NCBI GenBank assembly: GCA_027625915.1
Contig: JANTQA010000012.1
Location: 14,098,501-14,162,500 of the forward strand
Direction of reading: 5' to 3'
Origin: Anaeramoeba flamelloides
Taxonomy: Eukaryota; Metamonada; Anaeramoebidae
Length of the DNA: 64,000 nt
Below the pieces are notes generated by a model. It was given only the letters and a program-made list of their open reading frames with translations. It had not been told where the DNA came from and searched no databases. A program made the position numbers and the translations under genes. Shown here one piece after another: positions 22,282-33,950 of the stretch (positions within the stretch are counted from its first letter, which is position 1; the number at the start of each line of letters is the position of its first letter).

Positions 22282-23099
22282 ATCTTGTCACCTATTGTGG
22301 ATTTGCTCCACACTCAAGACCGTTCTTCCACAAAAAACGGCATTGCGAAATTGCTCTTCTTTTGATCATAAAAACCCCAAATGATAAATAAATTACAATA
22401 ACAAAAAAAATAATTTCATAGGATTACCTAATTAAAAAATCCAAAAAAAAAGCAAAAAGTCAAATAACAAAAAGAATTCATAGTATCTCAATTGGCAAAA
22501 AATTCAATTCGAAAAAAAAAATTTTAAAAGTATCTCAACGACAAAAAATCCAAATTTAGAATAAAAAAAATCACTTTCTTGTTTTATATTCCCAAAGGGT
22601 CAAATTTCTTCGATTTAGGAACAAATTGTATTATTTCAGTATATAATCAATTCAATTCAATTTAATCTAATTTGTGGCTATTCTATAACAATAAATATTT
22701 GACAAATAAGGATTTTGTCGCATTCTTGAGAAAAAAAATTGCCGATTTGAGAAATGAAAAAACTAAAATCATAAAATCCTCGAGATCATAAAAAGCCACA
22801 ACTATAGACACTTGCATACTTGAACACATTTCTTTCAAAATTATAATTCATAACAATTTAAATTTGAAACTTGATTCTTGCTCTTTAGGCATCCTTTTTT
22901 GTAAAAATTTCCTCTTTTTTGATTATTGATTATTTTAAATTTAATGTAGATCATATGTTAAATTGTATTTACCAGGTATTAGAAATTATACCCTTTACAG
23001 TATTTAATAGTAGTTTCCAAAAAAAAAAAAATCATCCTTTTTTGTTATTTTAATAAACTATTAAAAATGTCAAAGAAATAGATTGTACCTGGTTAACTC
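22282..23099. other. Intergenic; one short GC-richer island at 22282-22385
   Basis: The island is open in more than one frame: minus strand SKEEQFRNAVFCGRTVLSVE, and plus strand LHTQDRSSTKNGIAKLL. It may be a lone exon or a coding scrap next to a MITE end. The remainder is AT-rich and empty. Confidence 0.3.
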
Positions 23100-23300
23100 T
23101 AGAGTTCATTCCACTTTTTACGTACAAACTGTCAACAAAATATAAGGTACAAAAAATCTCGAATCTAATAACATTTTTACAACTTTTTGTTTTATAAAAT
23201 GCATTTTACTAGAATTTGAATCTTTGAACTTTAAAGCGAGATATTTTTGTGCCTTATATTTGTCTGAAAGTTTGTACCTTAAAAGTGGAACTAACCTATA
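23100..23300. mobile_element. MITE family I, copy 3
   Basis: Ends resemble TAGAGTTCATTCCACTTTTT and TTAAAAGTGGAACTAACCTA, with internal AAGGTACAAAAAATCTCGA and its mirror. More diverged than copies 1 and 2. Confidence 0.6.
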
Positions 23301-24889
23301 TAATTTTATTCATTTAAGGGAGTAATATTTATTTAAAAATTAATTGAAATCTTGTCAAGATCTTTAATTGATAATTTTGTTTAAATGGGGTTAACCCATC
23401 CCTTTCCTATGACCAAAACACAAATTAAAAAAAAAAAAATTAAAATATATTTTTTGAAATCCAAATTCACATGTTTCCAATATAAAAATGAAAAAAAAGC
23501 AACACATTATTTTTATTAGCAATTAAGTTAATTCTTCAAAATTCTAAAACATATTTTTTGTTCTATGCTTGAAAAGTCTTGATTTTGAAAGCAAAAACTA
23601 TTTTTATATTATTGTTAATTATTCTAATTATTAATCTTTCAATTTACTTCTCAGTAAAAATTAATTTGAATATAGATGATCAAATAAATGAAATTTTGAT
23701 AGATACTTTACAAAAGTTTCTCAATGGAATTCTAGTTCTTTTTGGCAAAAATATATTTATTCTTTAAGGTTTTGAAAAATGTCGATTTCTAGGTTTCAAA
23801 AAAAGAGAAACTGTAGAAGAATTTTCAAATTTGACAATTCTATCTTAAAAAATTGTTTGGCCTTACCCACTATAATCATTATAACAGTATTATCATTTTT
23901 GTCAGAAAAAAATTGTTTTTGAATTTTTGAGAATAAAATTACTTATTTCCCAGATATCAATCAAGAAAAATTTATTGTGAAAAATTGAATTTCATCTTGG
24001 AAAAAAACCTAGTTTCTTGGTAAAAGTTGCAAATGACTTTCAAAACTAAATATTTATAATTACTCTTCTATAAGAATTATAAATATTTTTCAATTGGTAT
24101 AATAAATTAATTTTGTGGCTAGTCAAAAGAATTATCTTATAAAAGAAAAAAAAGTCTTTACCTTAATATTCCAGGCAAGAAAACTTTGTGTCGTCCAAAA
24201 ATGATGAAACCAGTAATAAAAAAGTGTCAAAGTTTTTATTTTGGACCTAATAAAATAAATTTAAACATATTCTATTTTTGAAAAAATGAAAAAAAAAAAA
24301 TGATCTCTCTGAAAAAATTTTCTTTTCCTAATTTCTTCGTCAATAAGAATTTTTTGACTCTTTGTATCTACAAAAATTTGTATGTAGAGAATATGACTAA
24401 TAACATACATTCAAATTTTAACCTGTTTTCTTAAAGTTTTGACTCCTTAATTATTTTTTTAATTATCTTTGGTATATTTTGGGTGAACTGAGAATCACTA
24501 ACAAAAGAAACCCAGTAATTTCAGTCAAATTAAATATTAATTGAAATTTTCAACCTTAAAAGAATATTCTTCCACTTTGGATGGTGTATAGTTATTGTGT
24601 TATTTTAAATTCACTTCTCAAAAAAGGATTTTTATTCTGATGAAATTGGATAAAATATATTAATTTCAATGTTAAAAATATCAAACAAAAACAAAAACAA
24701 CAATAATTTTGAATATAAATTTTTTAAAACAAAATGATCTATGGTGATTTTTACACACAGATTCAAAATTTAAAACATTTCATACTTGTAAAAGTATCTG
24801 TAAAAAATATTTATAACATCTTGGAAATAAATTTGTTTTAATACATTTGAAATAAAAAAAAGGAAAAAAGATGGGATTTATTTTTACAT
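23301..24889. other. 1.6 kb with no supported gene
   Basis: AT-rich. A TTTAAGGGAGTA motif at about 23313 matches the transposon end seen at 7867, but no partner end was found. A 62-codon frame at 23579-23767 is mostly Ile, Leu and Phe and starts at a non-ATG codon, so I do not call it. Confidence 0.4.
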
Positions 24890-25872
24890 AGGTGATACCA
24901 AAGATTAAAGTATGTTTTTATTGGATTTAAATCACATTACTGTTAATTGTAAAATATCAAGATCAAAATTTTCATTCAGTATTTCCAAAAAAAAAAAACC
25001 AAGAATTAAAAAAGTCTCCACAAATACACCAATTCTAAAATTTAAATTAATTTTTTTTGCAATTTTTAAGAATTAAATTTTTGACATTTTACAGGATTTC
25101 TAATCTCTTTTTTGGAAAGCTGAATAAATATTTTGTTCCATTTATTTTGAAATAAATAGTAGTGTACCATGGTTTATAATAACTCTAAAACCCCTATTCT
25201 TCAAGTAGTGATCTTTGTTGATCTAAACAATTAAGAATGATCAATGTATAAGTAGAAAACCCAACAATTTCAGAAAAAAATCTATATTTTGTCACAAATT
25301 TAAAGCTTGAATTTTCAATATTCGTACTCCAATTTGGCACAATACCTTACTTAAATTTGTGGCGAAATGTAGATTTATATCTAAAAAAATTCTTTTTTTT
25401 TTTTTGTAAAAATTAAATAATTAACCAATAAATGTTTTTGACAAATTATTTCTAAAATCTTAGAAATATAGTGATGTTGAAATTTTCTTTATATATAAGG
25501 AATCAAAAATAATCAGTCTCTGGGTTTTTATATTGGTGATTATTGAGTTAACCATTAAAATTAAAAAATTATAAAAAAAAGTTACCTTTGGAAGTTCTAA
25601 ATATGATTTATTAACTACTGTCATACTTTTATAAGGGTTTCTATTTTTAGATTTGGAAAAGGAATTAAAAAAAATATTTTCATAAAAAGAAAATTTTTAA
25701 TTGTGAATTTTAGCAAAAAATGTAATAATTTATTGTTCAATAATGATAATTATAATATCTTTTTTAGAGTCACATAAACTATTTGAGTCATGGTTCAAAT
25801 AATGTTATTTACACCCAATTTCAATATACTTTTGATTATAGAGATATCTAGGGTGACACTAATCCCTTAAGG
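24890..25872. mobile_element. DNA element, copy B (partner at 14475-16133)
   Basis: 25190-25400 and 25430-25830 align with copy A. The right end reads GGTGACACTAATCCCTTAAG, the complement of copy A's left end. A family III MITE (24938-25161) interrupts its left part. Confidence 0.55.
24938..25161. mobile_element. MITE family III, copy 2, nested in copy B
   Basis: Contains TACTGTTAATTGTAAAATAT and TTTTCATTCAG on the left, and GAAAGCTGAATAAATATTTT ending AATAGTA on the right. Confidence 0.65.
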
Positions 25873-26199
25873 TTATATTTTGGAATGGATCTATATTAAG
25901 AAATATTTGTTAAAATTATAGGATTTGTGAAATTTTCGTATTTTTTGGAAATAAAATTCACAGTGAATAAATTTAACTGAGGTTCTATTTTTCAACAATT
26001 TTGTGGATAAAATACGAAATTTTAGTACTTGAATCTCAAACACATTAATACTTTTAAATATTTGACCTTTTAATTGTTTAACAACTCACATTAACAAATT
26101 CCGGCTCTCAGTCGTAGTTCCCAAGTCTTTTGAGAGAAAGTATTTGGAGTAAACTAAAGAAAAAAAAATTACAAAAAAAAAGTATTAGACCAATATTTA

Positions 26200-26698
26200 T
26201 ATAGTTGGGAAAAAAATACCGGACATGAAAAAAATCCCGGACAAGATTTTTAATTGTGATTATTAGTAAAATTTTTGTCTAATTTCAATTAAATCCTTAT
26301 TATAAATAACCAATTTTATTATGAGATTAGTAATAAACCTACCTAAAGTCCATCAAAGTAAGGTGTCTCTAGAATACTCGAGTAATTGTGTGATAGTCTA
26401 ATGTTGATCAACTTTTTTTGAAAAACAATCGAGTTTTATAGAGGTTTACTAGAGTTTGGAAAATGATAATTTTTATTCTTGTTTTTTTGATTGATTGAAT
26501 GGTGTTTTGAACAAGTGTGATTTCATCAATCATCATTCTAATAAGTGGGGGAGTTATAATTGAAAAAGTTCGATTCTTAAAAAAAGGAATTTGATTGTAA
26601 ATAAATGAAATTACACAATAATTTTACTAATATTCACAATTAAAAATCTTGTCCGGGATTTTTTTCATGTCCGGTATTTTTTTCACTACTCTACAATA
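26200..26698. mobile_element. TIR element with CCGGACA ends, about 0.5 kb
   Basis: The left arm contains AATACCGGACATGAAAAAAA, TCCCGGACAAG and TTTTTAATTGTGATTATTAG. The right arm is the complement in mirrored order. The internal sequence (26340-26530) is related to 60840-61070 although the outer ends differ. It ends a few bases from the stop codon of the 26704 gene. Confidence 0.7.
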
Positions 26699-26703
26699 GT
26701 TTT

Positions 26704-27378
26704 TTAATGGTAATTTTGATTTTTGAGATTTTGGAAAAAAAACACAAAATTATGAATAAATCTCTTTTTAGGATTAAAAATTTCAGGATCTTTGTAATCT
26801 AAGATTTTATGACTATTGCTTTGGTCCAGATGGATCTTTGATAAATAATTTTCTTTCGAATTTTGTTGAGATTTAATTGGGAGGTGATCAACTTTTGTTG
26901 AGTTCAATTTATTCAACTGGTAAACCCTATTTTCATTCCTTGACGAGACAGTTCTCCTGATTTTCACTGAAGGGTACTTTGTTGAGATCTTTTTTGTTCT
27001 TTTTCTGATTTTGCACATGGTATAGCAATTGTGTTCCTTGCAGTGCTGAGGGAACAAGTTGAAAATTTCAACATTTCTTCTGATCGTGTCCCTAAAACTT
27101 TTTGGATTGATACATCTGCAATCTGTGAGCACATATTTCCAATTCCTTGTGAATTTGATTTCTTCTACTTTCTCATTCTCATACCTCATTTGGATAAAAG
27201 TCGGAAAAAGATCTGAAAATATTTGGAGCAATTTGTAAGAAGATGATGTTTTTGCCCCAATGAGTAAACATTTTTCTTGGAGACACAAGGGAACAAGTTG
27301 AGAAAATATTTGTGATTGTTTTTCAAAATACTTTTTATTTGAATAGTCTCGTTTTCTTTTTTCGTATCCTTTATTCAT
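26704..27378 (-). CDS. Hypothetical protein, paralogue of the 30323-31810 product (224 aa)
   Basis: ATG at 27378 to stop at 26704. Residues 24-110 share an unfamiliar domain with the neighbour at 30323-31810: IF (24-25), P30, KCLLIG (36-41), TSS (44-46), FSDLFP (54-59), IKFTRNWKY (74-82), then a basic helix SFRDTIRRN (94-102) and LFP (108-110). After it comes a Cys/His stretch (C113-type residues in HCKEHNCYTMCKIRKR) that could be a metal site or simply a basic linker, then low-complexity polar sequence. It lacks the long acidic tail of its paralogue and ends in Phe-rich sequence, so its 3' end may be decayed or unspliced. The Trp/Arg-rich core and basic helix suggest nucleic-acid binding, but that is inference. 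Confidence 0.65.
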   Translation of the reverse strand: MNKGYEKRKRDYSNKKYFEKQSQIFSQLVPLCLQEKCLLIGAKTSSSYKLLQIFSDLFPTFIQMRYENEKVEEIKFTRNWKYVLTDCRCINPKSFRDTIRRNVEIFNLFPQHCKEHNCYTMCKIRKRTKKISTKYPSVKIRRTVSSRNENRVYQLNKLNSTKVDHLPIKSQQNSKENYLSKIHLDQSNSHKILDYKDPEIFNPKKRFIHNFVFFFQNLKNQNYH

Positions 27379-30322
27379 TTTTACTTATTTGACAACTTTA
27401 AAAAAATAAATTTTAACTTTGAATTTTTTTCTTTTACTTTTATTCATTCTATTCGATGTGATTGATTACAAATGCTTTGTTTCATTATCTTTTCTGTTTT
27501 TAACTCCAATAAATACAAAATATTTTCCTTTTTAATACTAAATCTTTTTGCTAAATTAAATCGTAGACACTACTTGTTTTGAATATTAGATCCAACTCGA
27601 AAGTTTTTGTTTGGTCTCCAAAAAAAAAGTCTTTTTATTTTTTTAGAATTTTTTCTGAGAAATTTTGGTATTATTCGTGATTCGAGGCTTTTTTAAAGAT
27701 ACTCAAAATTCCAACAAATCTTCTTTAAATTTAATAATAAAACAAATAAAATGTCACTTCATCTTGAAATTTCAAAACAAAGTAAAAATATGAGTACTAT
27801 AATACCAAACTTACTTTTAATGCTCTTTTTTAAAATGAATTCTTGTTTTTAAAAATTTTGATACATTTTTCTCAATTTTGATAAAGATCAAAATCCAACC
27901 TATTTCTGAATTATTTATAAAAAATTATTTTCAAAGAAGAAGTTAGAAATCTTATTTATTAGAAAGGAAGTGAACCAAAAGTAGAATTTAAAAATAAAAG
28001 TACAAATTTATGGAAAGAACTCTAGTTAAAAAAATCTACCTTAATTTTAAAAAAAAATACAAAAATTTTTTTCAACTTTAAAAAAATATAATTTGTTTAT
28101 TCAAAGAACAGTTCAAATCAATTTTTCCCTTTTTTGAAACAAAAAAAGATAAAAATACCAAATTTTAACCATTAAATTAAAATTTCTCTTATAATCTGGA
28201 TTAAAAACGTGGAAAAATCAACTTATAATCTCATGAAATAATTTTTTAATTTGATTATTTTTATCAATAATTAATAACCCAATCTTAATTGATTTCAGAA
28301 AGTTATTAACATTCCAAAGATTAAAAATAACAATAGGCTTTTATATTTTTCCAAAAATTTCCAATATTTTTAAACAATAAAATTAAAATAAATGAAAAAT
28401 TATAATATAAAAAAATAATAGATAGTATCAAATAACTAATTTTCATAATAAAAAGACCTTGGCTTATCACCAAAATATATGAAAAAAAAGATTATCTAAT
28501 ATTTTAAATTCCAAAAAAATTTTTAAAATATTTGTGAATAAAAATAAAGATCAATTTTTTCTGATCTATAAAGATTCAATATTTGATTTATTTTTCTTAT
28601 ATTTTTTAAAAAGATTAAAATTTCAATGTTATATGCTCTGGAAAATATCTTAATTAGCTAAAAGCAAGTTTTTATAAAAATAAAAACCTTATTTCTGCAA
28701 ATTTTTCTTTTTCTTATTTAGATCCAAAAAATCCAAACCAAAAGGATCAGAATCTTTTGACTGAAAATATAAATGGGAAAGAAGAACACTATTAAAAATG
28801 ATAACCCATTTCTCAAAAGTTGATATCTCAGTTCCTTTATAGGGTTTAATCATATACTACTGAAAATTGTACCGATTATTTTTATGAAAAAAATAAAAAA
28901 GATTTATTAATCCCTTAAAGTTAAACAAATATAATTATAATCAATTAAAAATCTCTAATAAATTAAATTCAAAAAGAAATTATAATATAAAATTATATAA
29001 AAAATAGTGTTTTTTTTTTTAAAAATATGCTATAATTCAATAATAAAAACTAATAATCAAAAAAAAAAAAAAAAAAAAAAAATCAATTTTATTTCTTCAA
29101 ATGCTGAATTTATTTTTTTTTTCATATTGTATTCTAATTATAATAAAAGAAAAATAAATAAAAATTTATATGAAAAATTAGTACTTTCAATTAAATACCA
29201 ATATAACACTTTTTTTTTTTCAATTAATTATTTTGTAAAATCTTTAAAAGAAAATCGGATATGAATCTTGATTATAGACATTCCCCAAAACTCTTTGGAA
29301 TTTTATTAGTACAAAAGGAAATTTTAACTGATAAAATAACTCGAAAAAAAACCCAAAATACAAATATGTTTTTTATTATCTTTTATTTGATTAAAAAAAA
29401 ATTAATTTAACATAAAAAAAAAAAAATCAATTTAAAATTTAAAAAAAAAAATCAATTTAAAATAAAAAAACATTAATGTCAGTTTCCTGTTTATTTTTTT
29501 TATCAAATATTTAATCAAAACCAAGTGTTTTTTCATTTTTTTTTTTTTCCTTATTTTAATAAAAATTATTTTTTTTTTGTTTTGAAAGTAAGTTTTTAAA
29601 AAAAAAAATGTAAAGTCGTTAGATCAAAATTAAAAAAAAAATCTGATTTGGATAACATAAATTCATATTTTTTTAATGTTCAGTGGTATTTTCTGCATAT
29701 TACACAACCTTGCAACATTGATATAGATCCAATAAGAAAAACGTTACTTTGCCAAGAAATATTAATAACTTTATTGGTTTTTTGATGATCCATATTATTT
29801 CAATAGAATATTACATCCATTACAATAGGGAACGCTTCGAAAGTGCAGTTTTTCTTGCCAATAATGATTATTCTCAGTGCGATAAATTGAAAAATAAATT
29901 TGATCAAATCTTCTATTTGTGTCTTAATAAAAATAATTGAAGAAATTGCGGAATCATTTGTTTTTCACTTTTCAAAAATAAATCATGAAATAAATGGATT
30001 TAAGGGAGTAAAAAAAAAGACAATCCCTTTTTCAAACGATGTGGCAAATAGGTTAGAAAAATAGGGTTCAATGGACAACAAAGTTGCATAGATTGTTTTT
30101 TTTTTTTGGTGTCTAATAAATACTTTTTTGAGAACAAACTTTTTTTTTAAACGACTTGACTTTTTTTAAAAAAATTTTTGATAAATGATTGGAAAAAAGA
30201 AAGGAAGAAAGGTTCACAATTGGTTTTTAAATTGTAGTACTGACCAAGACCTTTGTCGGTAGAGATGATTGATCTTCTCAAATTTATTTGTGTGAGAAAA
30301 ATTCTGCAAAAAGCAAAAATGT
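27379..30322. other. 2.9 kb between the paralogues; one coding-like scrap
   Basis: Mostly A/T filler with homopolymer runs. At about 29734-29940 the plus strand is open and plausible (NNFIGFLMIHIISIEYYIHY, then SAVFLANNDYSQCDKLKNKF), ending in TGA, but it has no start and no recognised family. Confidence 0.35.
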
Positions 30323-31810
30323 TTAGTTGAATTTTGAGAAAAAACCTTCATTGTCTGTATTTTGTGGTGGGCTCTGGAAAATATTCTCATCCCCATAACA
30401 CAAATCGAGATTCTTCAAATCCATGTCCTGGGTCTGCTTTAAAAACCCAAGAACATCACTCTCTAAATCCCCATCATTATTCTCAAGCCAGTCTTGATCT
30501 ATCATAGATATTTCACAGGAAGAACTCTGAGAAAAGGTAATATCAAAATTCGAATCAGGTTCCTTTTCATTGCTGCTCTCTTTAAATATGTTAATACCAT
30601 TTTCATCAGAATTAAAGTTGCCATTAATATTGTGATTACTTTTGGATATATCCACACTCTTATTTCCAATGCCATTTTGGTAAATACGTTCTTGTTGATC
30701 ATCTAATAATAGTCCGATGTTATCGTCCCCAAAAAGGTTCTCTACATCAATACTATTCCTTATTTCAGAGCTAAAGTCAATATTCCTCGAAGGAGATACT
30801 TTTTGTTTGTTATCTTGATTCACCACACTTGCGAAGTTTTGCTTTTGATCAAGACTTTTTTGACAGTCTATTCTTTTTTGATAATCTATTATTTTTTTGT
30901 GTACCATTCTTTTTTCCTCATCCATTTCCTTTTCACGTTTTATTTCCTTTTCATTATTTATTTCAATATTATCATAGATTACATTACTGTTTGTCGTTCC
31001 CTTTTCCATTTTGAATTGATTTGTATTCCAATCCGAATTATCATCATGGTTTTTCTTTTGTTTTGTTTCCTTTTTGGTACTTGTTTTACTTTTTTTTCTT
31101 GTTGTTTTTTGAGGACTTTTGATCAGCAAGAACTTTTTCTTTTTTCGTTTGGTTTTCCTCCTCCTCGGAGTTTTTTTCTTCTGCGGCAAGCTTATCCTTT
31201 CCATTTTCTCAGTAACAGTAGCAATCTGATCGTTTTTCTCATCATAGGAACCTCCTGGAAGGGAATGGTGTTTCTTAAGTAGACCTAAGGAACCACAGAC
31301 GAGTTGGTGATTCATATGCTCGGAGTTAAGGCTCCTTTTTTTGTGTTTGTTACGAACAGGGATTTCATTTTTATTTTCATCCAGCTCTCTTTTCCTTTCA
31401 ACAGACTCAGATTTCTTAGGATTGTTTTCTGGGGGGAGATAGTGAAAGTACTTTGTTTCTTTTTTAGGTATCAGACCAATGTTCCCTAATGGCTTACGGA
31501 TGCCATCAATAAAATTCCTTGCTGGGATACCACGGGTATGTGCCATAGTATACTTCCATCTCTTTCTGAACTTCAAGTCTTTCTCCTTGCCTTCTTGATT
31601 AAAAATAATGCTTTTGGGAAATTCATGCGAAAATTGATTCAAAAATAATATGTACGAGGACGTATGTCCATACAACAAACATCTTTTTTTTGTTTCTTTG
31701 TCAGGTATCATATCATTAAAGATTTTTTCTTGCTTGCGTCCAATTTTGGTTCGTAAATATTTCTCCATCCTCTCCATAAAGGCCTTGGAATTCTCTTTTT
31801 TGTTACTCAT
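30323..31810 (-). CDS. Hypothetical nuclear-type regulator with a novel N-terminal domain (495 aa)
   Basis: ATG at 31810 to stop at 30323. Residues 30-117 are the domain shared with the 26704 gene: IFNDMIP (30-36), RCLLYGHTSS (43-52), FSHEFP (60-65), LKFRKRWKY (79-87), a helix RNFIDGIRKPLGNIGLIPKK (98-117). Then comes a highly basic patch near residue 210 (KKKTPRRRKTKRKKKKF) that would serve as a nuclear localisation signal, a long charged coil (EKEIKREKEMDEEKRMV), and a Ser/Asn/Asp-rich tail ending in acidic segments with bulky residues (LESDVLGFLKQTQDMDLKNL), as in acidic activation domains. The pattern domain-NLS-acidic tail suggests a transcription regulator. The helix faintly recalls the HSF recognition helix, but the rest does not match. 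A possible late intron (donor after NTDNE, acceptor TTTGCAG near 30303) would alter only the last few residues. Confidence 0.75.
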   Translation of the reverse strand: MSNKKENSKAFMERMEKYLRTKIGRKQEKIFNDMIPDKETKKRCLLYGHTSSYILFLNQFSHEFPKSIIFNQEGKEKDLKFRKRWKYTMAHTRGIPARNFIDGIRKPLGNIGLIPKKETKYFHYLPPENNPKKSESVERKRELDENKNEIPVRNKHKKRSLNSEHMNHQLVCGSLGLLKKHHSLPGGSYDEKNDQIATVTEKMERISLPQKKKTPRRRKTKRKKKKFLLIKSPQKTTRKKSKTSTKKETKQKKNHDDNSDWNTNQFKMEKGTTNSNVIYDNIEINNEKEIKREKEMDEEKRMVHKKIIDYQKRIDCQKSLDQKQNFASVVNQDNKQKVSPSRNIDFSSEIRNSIDVENLFGDDNIGLLLDDQQERIYQNGIGNKSVDISKSNHNINGNFNSDENGINIFKESSNEKEPDSNFDITFSQSSSCEISMIDQDWLENNDGDLESDVLGFLKQTQDMDLKNLDLCYGDENIFQSPPQNTDNEGFFSKFN

Positions 31811-32034
31811 AAATTATAGCTAAAAAGAGAGAAAGATAAGGTAGGGAATGTCAAAAGGTAAAAAAATTAAGCCAAAAATTAGTAAAAAAGAGAAAGGTGA
31901 AGATTAAAATCAAAAAAAACCAAAAAAACAAACTTTTTTGGATATTCAATAAAAATAAATGATTAATATTTTAAATGATTCCTTTTTATTCCTTTTTTTT
32001 TTCCTTCAAGTCTCATTGCTGGTTGTGTTTTTCT

Positions 32035-32574
32035 TTGTTTCACTGATTCTATTTTTTTTGAATTCATAAGTTTGGGCCAATTTAGAACTCGAGAGAATTG
32101 TATTGACTTTAAAGAAAAAAAAATCTCCAAATTGAATTTAAAAAATCTTTAAAATTTTTTTTCTCAGCAAATACTACTCTTGATTTGAGGGTACTTATAA
32201 TAACGTTAAAATTTTAATCGTAAAAAATTAAAAATTTTTTTGATCGATTTTATTTTATTTATTTTTAGAAAATTCTTATTACGTTTTCGAAGAGTATTTT
32301 TACTTTGTTTCACTGATTCTATTTTTTTTGAATTCATAAGTTTGGGCCAATTTAGAACTCGAGAGAATTGTATTGACTTTAAAGAAAAAAAAATCTCCAA
32401 ATTGAATTTAAAAAATCTTTAAAATTTTTTTCTCAGCAAATACTACTCTTGATTTGAGGGTACTTATAATAACGTTAAAATTTTTATCGTAAAAAATTAA
32501 AAATTTTTTGATCGATTTTATTTTATTTATTTTTAGAAAATTCTTATTACGTTTTCGAAGAGTATTTTTAAAAG
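32035..32574. repeat. Two-copy tandem duplication, unit 270 bp
   Basis: CACTGATTCTATTTTTTTTG starts at 32041 and again at 32311, and the copies stay in register (AGTTTGGGCC, ACTCGAGAGAATTG, ATTTGAGGGTACTTATAATA, GTTTTCGAAGAGTATTTT), with differences I see only in homopolymer lengths. It lies 230-760 bp upstream of the 31810 start codon, so it may carry upstream control sequence or an untranslated exon. Near-identity implies a recent event or an assembly artefact. Confidence 0.85.
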
Positions 32575-32711
32575 TTCACCGAAAATAAAAATATAAACAT
32601 AACAAAATGTTTTATTTAACTTATGGTTTTTTTAACCTAAAAAATTTTTTATACTGGTATTTAAAGAATAAATATTAATAATTTTTACTTCATTTTCCAT
32701 TTCCTTTTTAG

Positions 32712-33529
32712 AAGGTACCACAAATTACAACCGACTTCTTCTGGGAACTGCGTTTAGGAGAGGTAAATATGGAAAAGGAAGTGAAATTTTTTTCCCATTC
32801 AGAAATCAAATACCAGTATCAAGTTTACAATCCAAAATTTCATCTTCGTTAGAATCTTGTTTGGAGGAATTCGAATTCAGAACTTTGACAAATAAATACT
32901 TTAAAAGTGTTTGTAAAAGTGCAATATGAATTTTGATAATTTCTTGGACTACTAATGAGAACTTGTTTTGGTTTGATAAAGAGCACTTTTGAATAAAAAG
33001 AAAGGTCGAATAGACCATTAGCAAATTTGAAATAGGATTCTAACCTTTTCCAGAAAACACAAAATATTTCAAAAAAAAAAAAATATTTAAAAAAAGTAAT
33101 TGCCAATTGCCAAATTGTTTCACAAAAAGGATTTTAAAACGATCAATAAATATCTACGAGAAATTTAGAAAAAAAAAATTTTAACCATTCTCAAAGAAAC
33201 TGCCACTTTTCTTAAACGAAAAGAATTTTAACTTGAAAATTGCTTTGTGATCTGGAGAACTCTTGAAGACTCAGTTCGTCTCGGTATTTGGAAGTGAAGA
33301 ATTAAAGAAAAGGTGTTTTACTGGTATTTGAATTGATAACATGAAAAAATTATCACTTACTTTTCCCTATTTATCTTTGAGTCCAAAGAGTTTTTCAAAG
33401 AAGTAGGCTGTAGTTTGTCTATCTCTTTGAAAAAGGAAATCAAAAATGAAATGAAAAAGTTTTCTCGTTTATTATTCAAAAAACAGTATTTGAAACACTG
33501 TTTTCTGCACTTAACACAAGTTTTTTGAG
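32712..33529 (+). pseudogene. Coding-like blocks, unrecognised (split or decayed gene)
   Basis: After a pyrimidine-rich acceptor-like CCTTTTTAG (32704-32712), a plus-strand frame encodes YNRLLLGTAFRRGKYGKGSE, FFPFRNQIPVSSLQSK and LEEFEFRTLTNKYFKSVCKS, ending in TGA near 32930. A second block, about 33340-33529, encodes FESKEFFKEVGCSLSIS and MKKFSRLLFKKQYLKHCFLH, ending in TGA, with no ATG at its left limit. Residue use is that of real protein and G and C rise locally. The blocks are in different frames and could be exons or a gene broken by a few changes. I do not recognise a family. Confidence 0.35.
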
Positions 33530-33950
33530 AGACGAATCTTTGAATTAGAAAAAGTTCAAATTTTATCTCATTAAACTTGTCAATCTGATTTGATTTTTCA
33601 AAAACTAATTGAGAACTATTTCAGAAATTCAATGAAAATGTGGCTTTGTAATTCTATTCATTCATTTTTGATCTTCTTTTACAGGTTTTATTTCTATTTA
33701 CCAATTCGAAAACTAAACCCCAATTCAAAACTTTTAAAACATCATAATTTAATTTTTGAGAAAAAAAAACTTATTTATTCAATTCTAGGTGAAATACCAA
33801 AATAGAACCATTCAATAATTGGAATATTAGTAATTGTTTAGAAATGACAATACTCACAAAACAAAAAAAGAAATAATTATTATAATTAAATTATAGGTGT
33901 TTTAAAAAATTTTGGAGATGAGCAAAACAAAAAAATACATTGGGTTTACT

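Noticed and set aside
30494-31489. Several open frames on the plus strand across the 30323-31810 gene
   Set aside because: They are antisense shadows of the minus-strand gene, rich in Phe and hydrophobic residues, with no domain.
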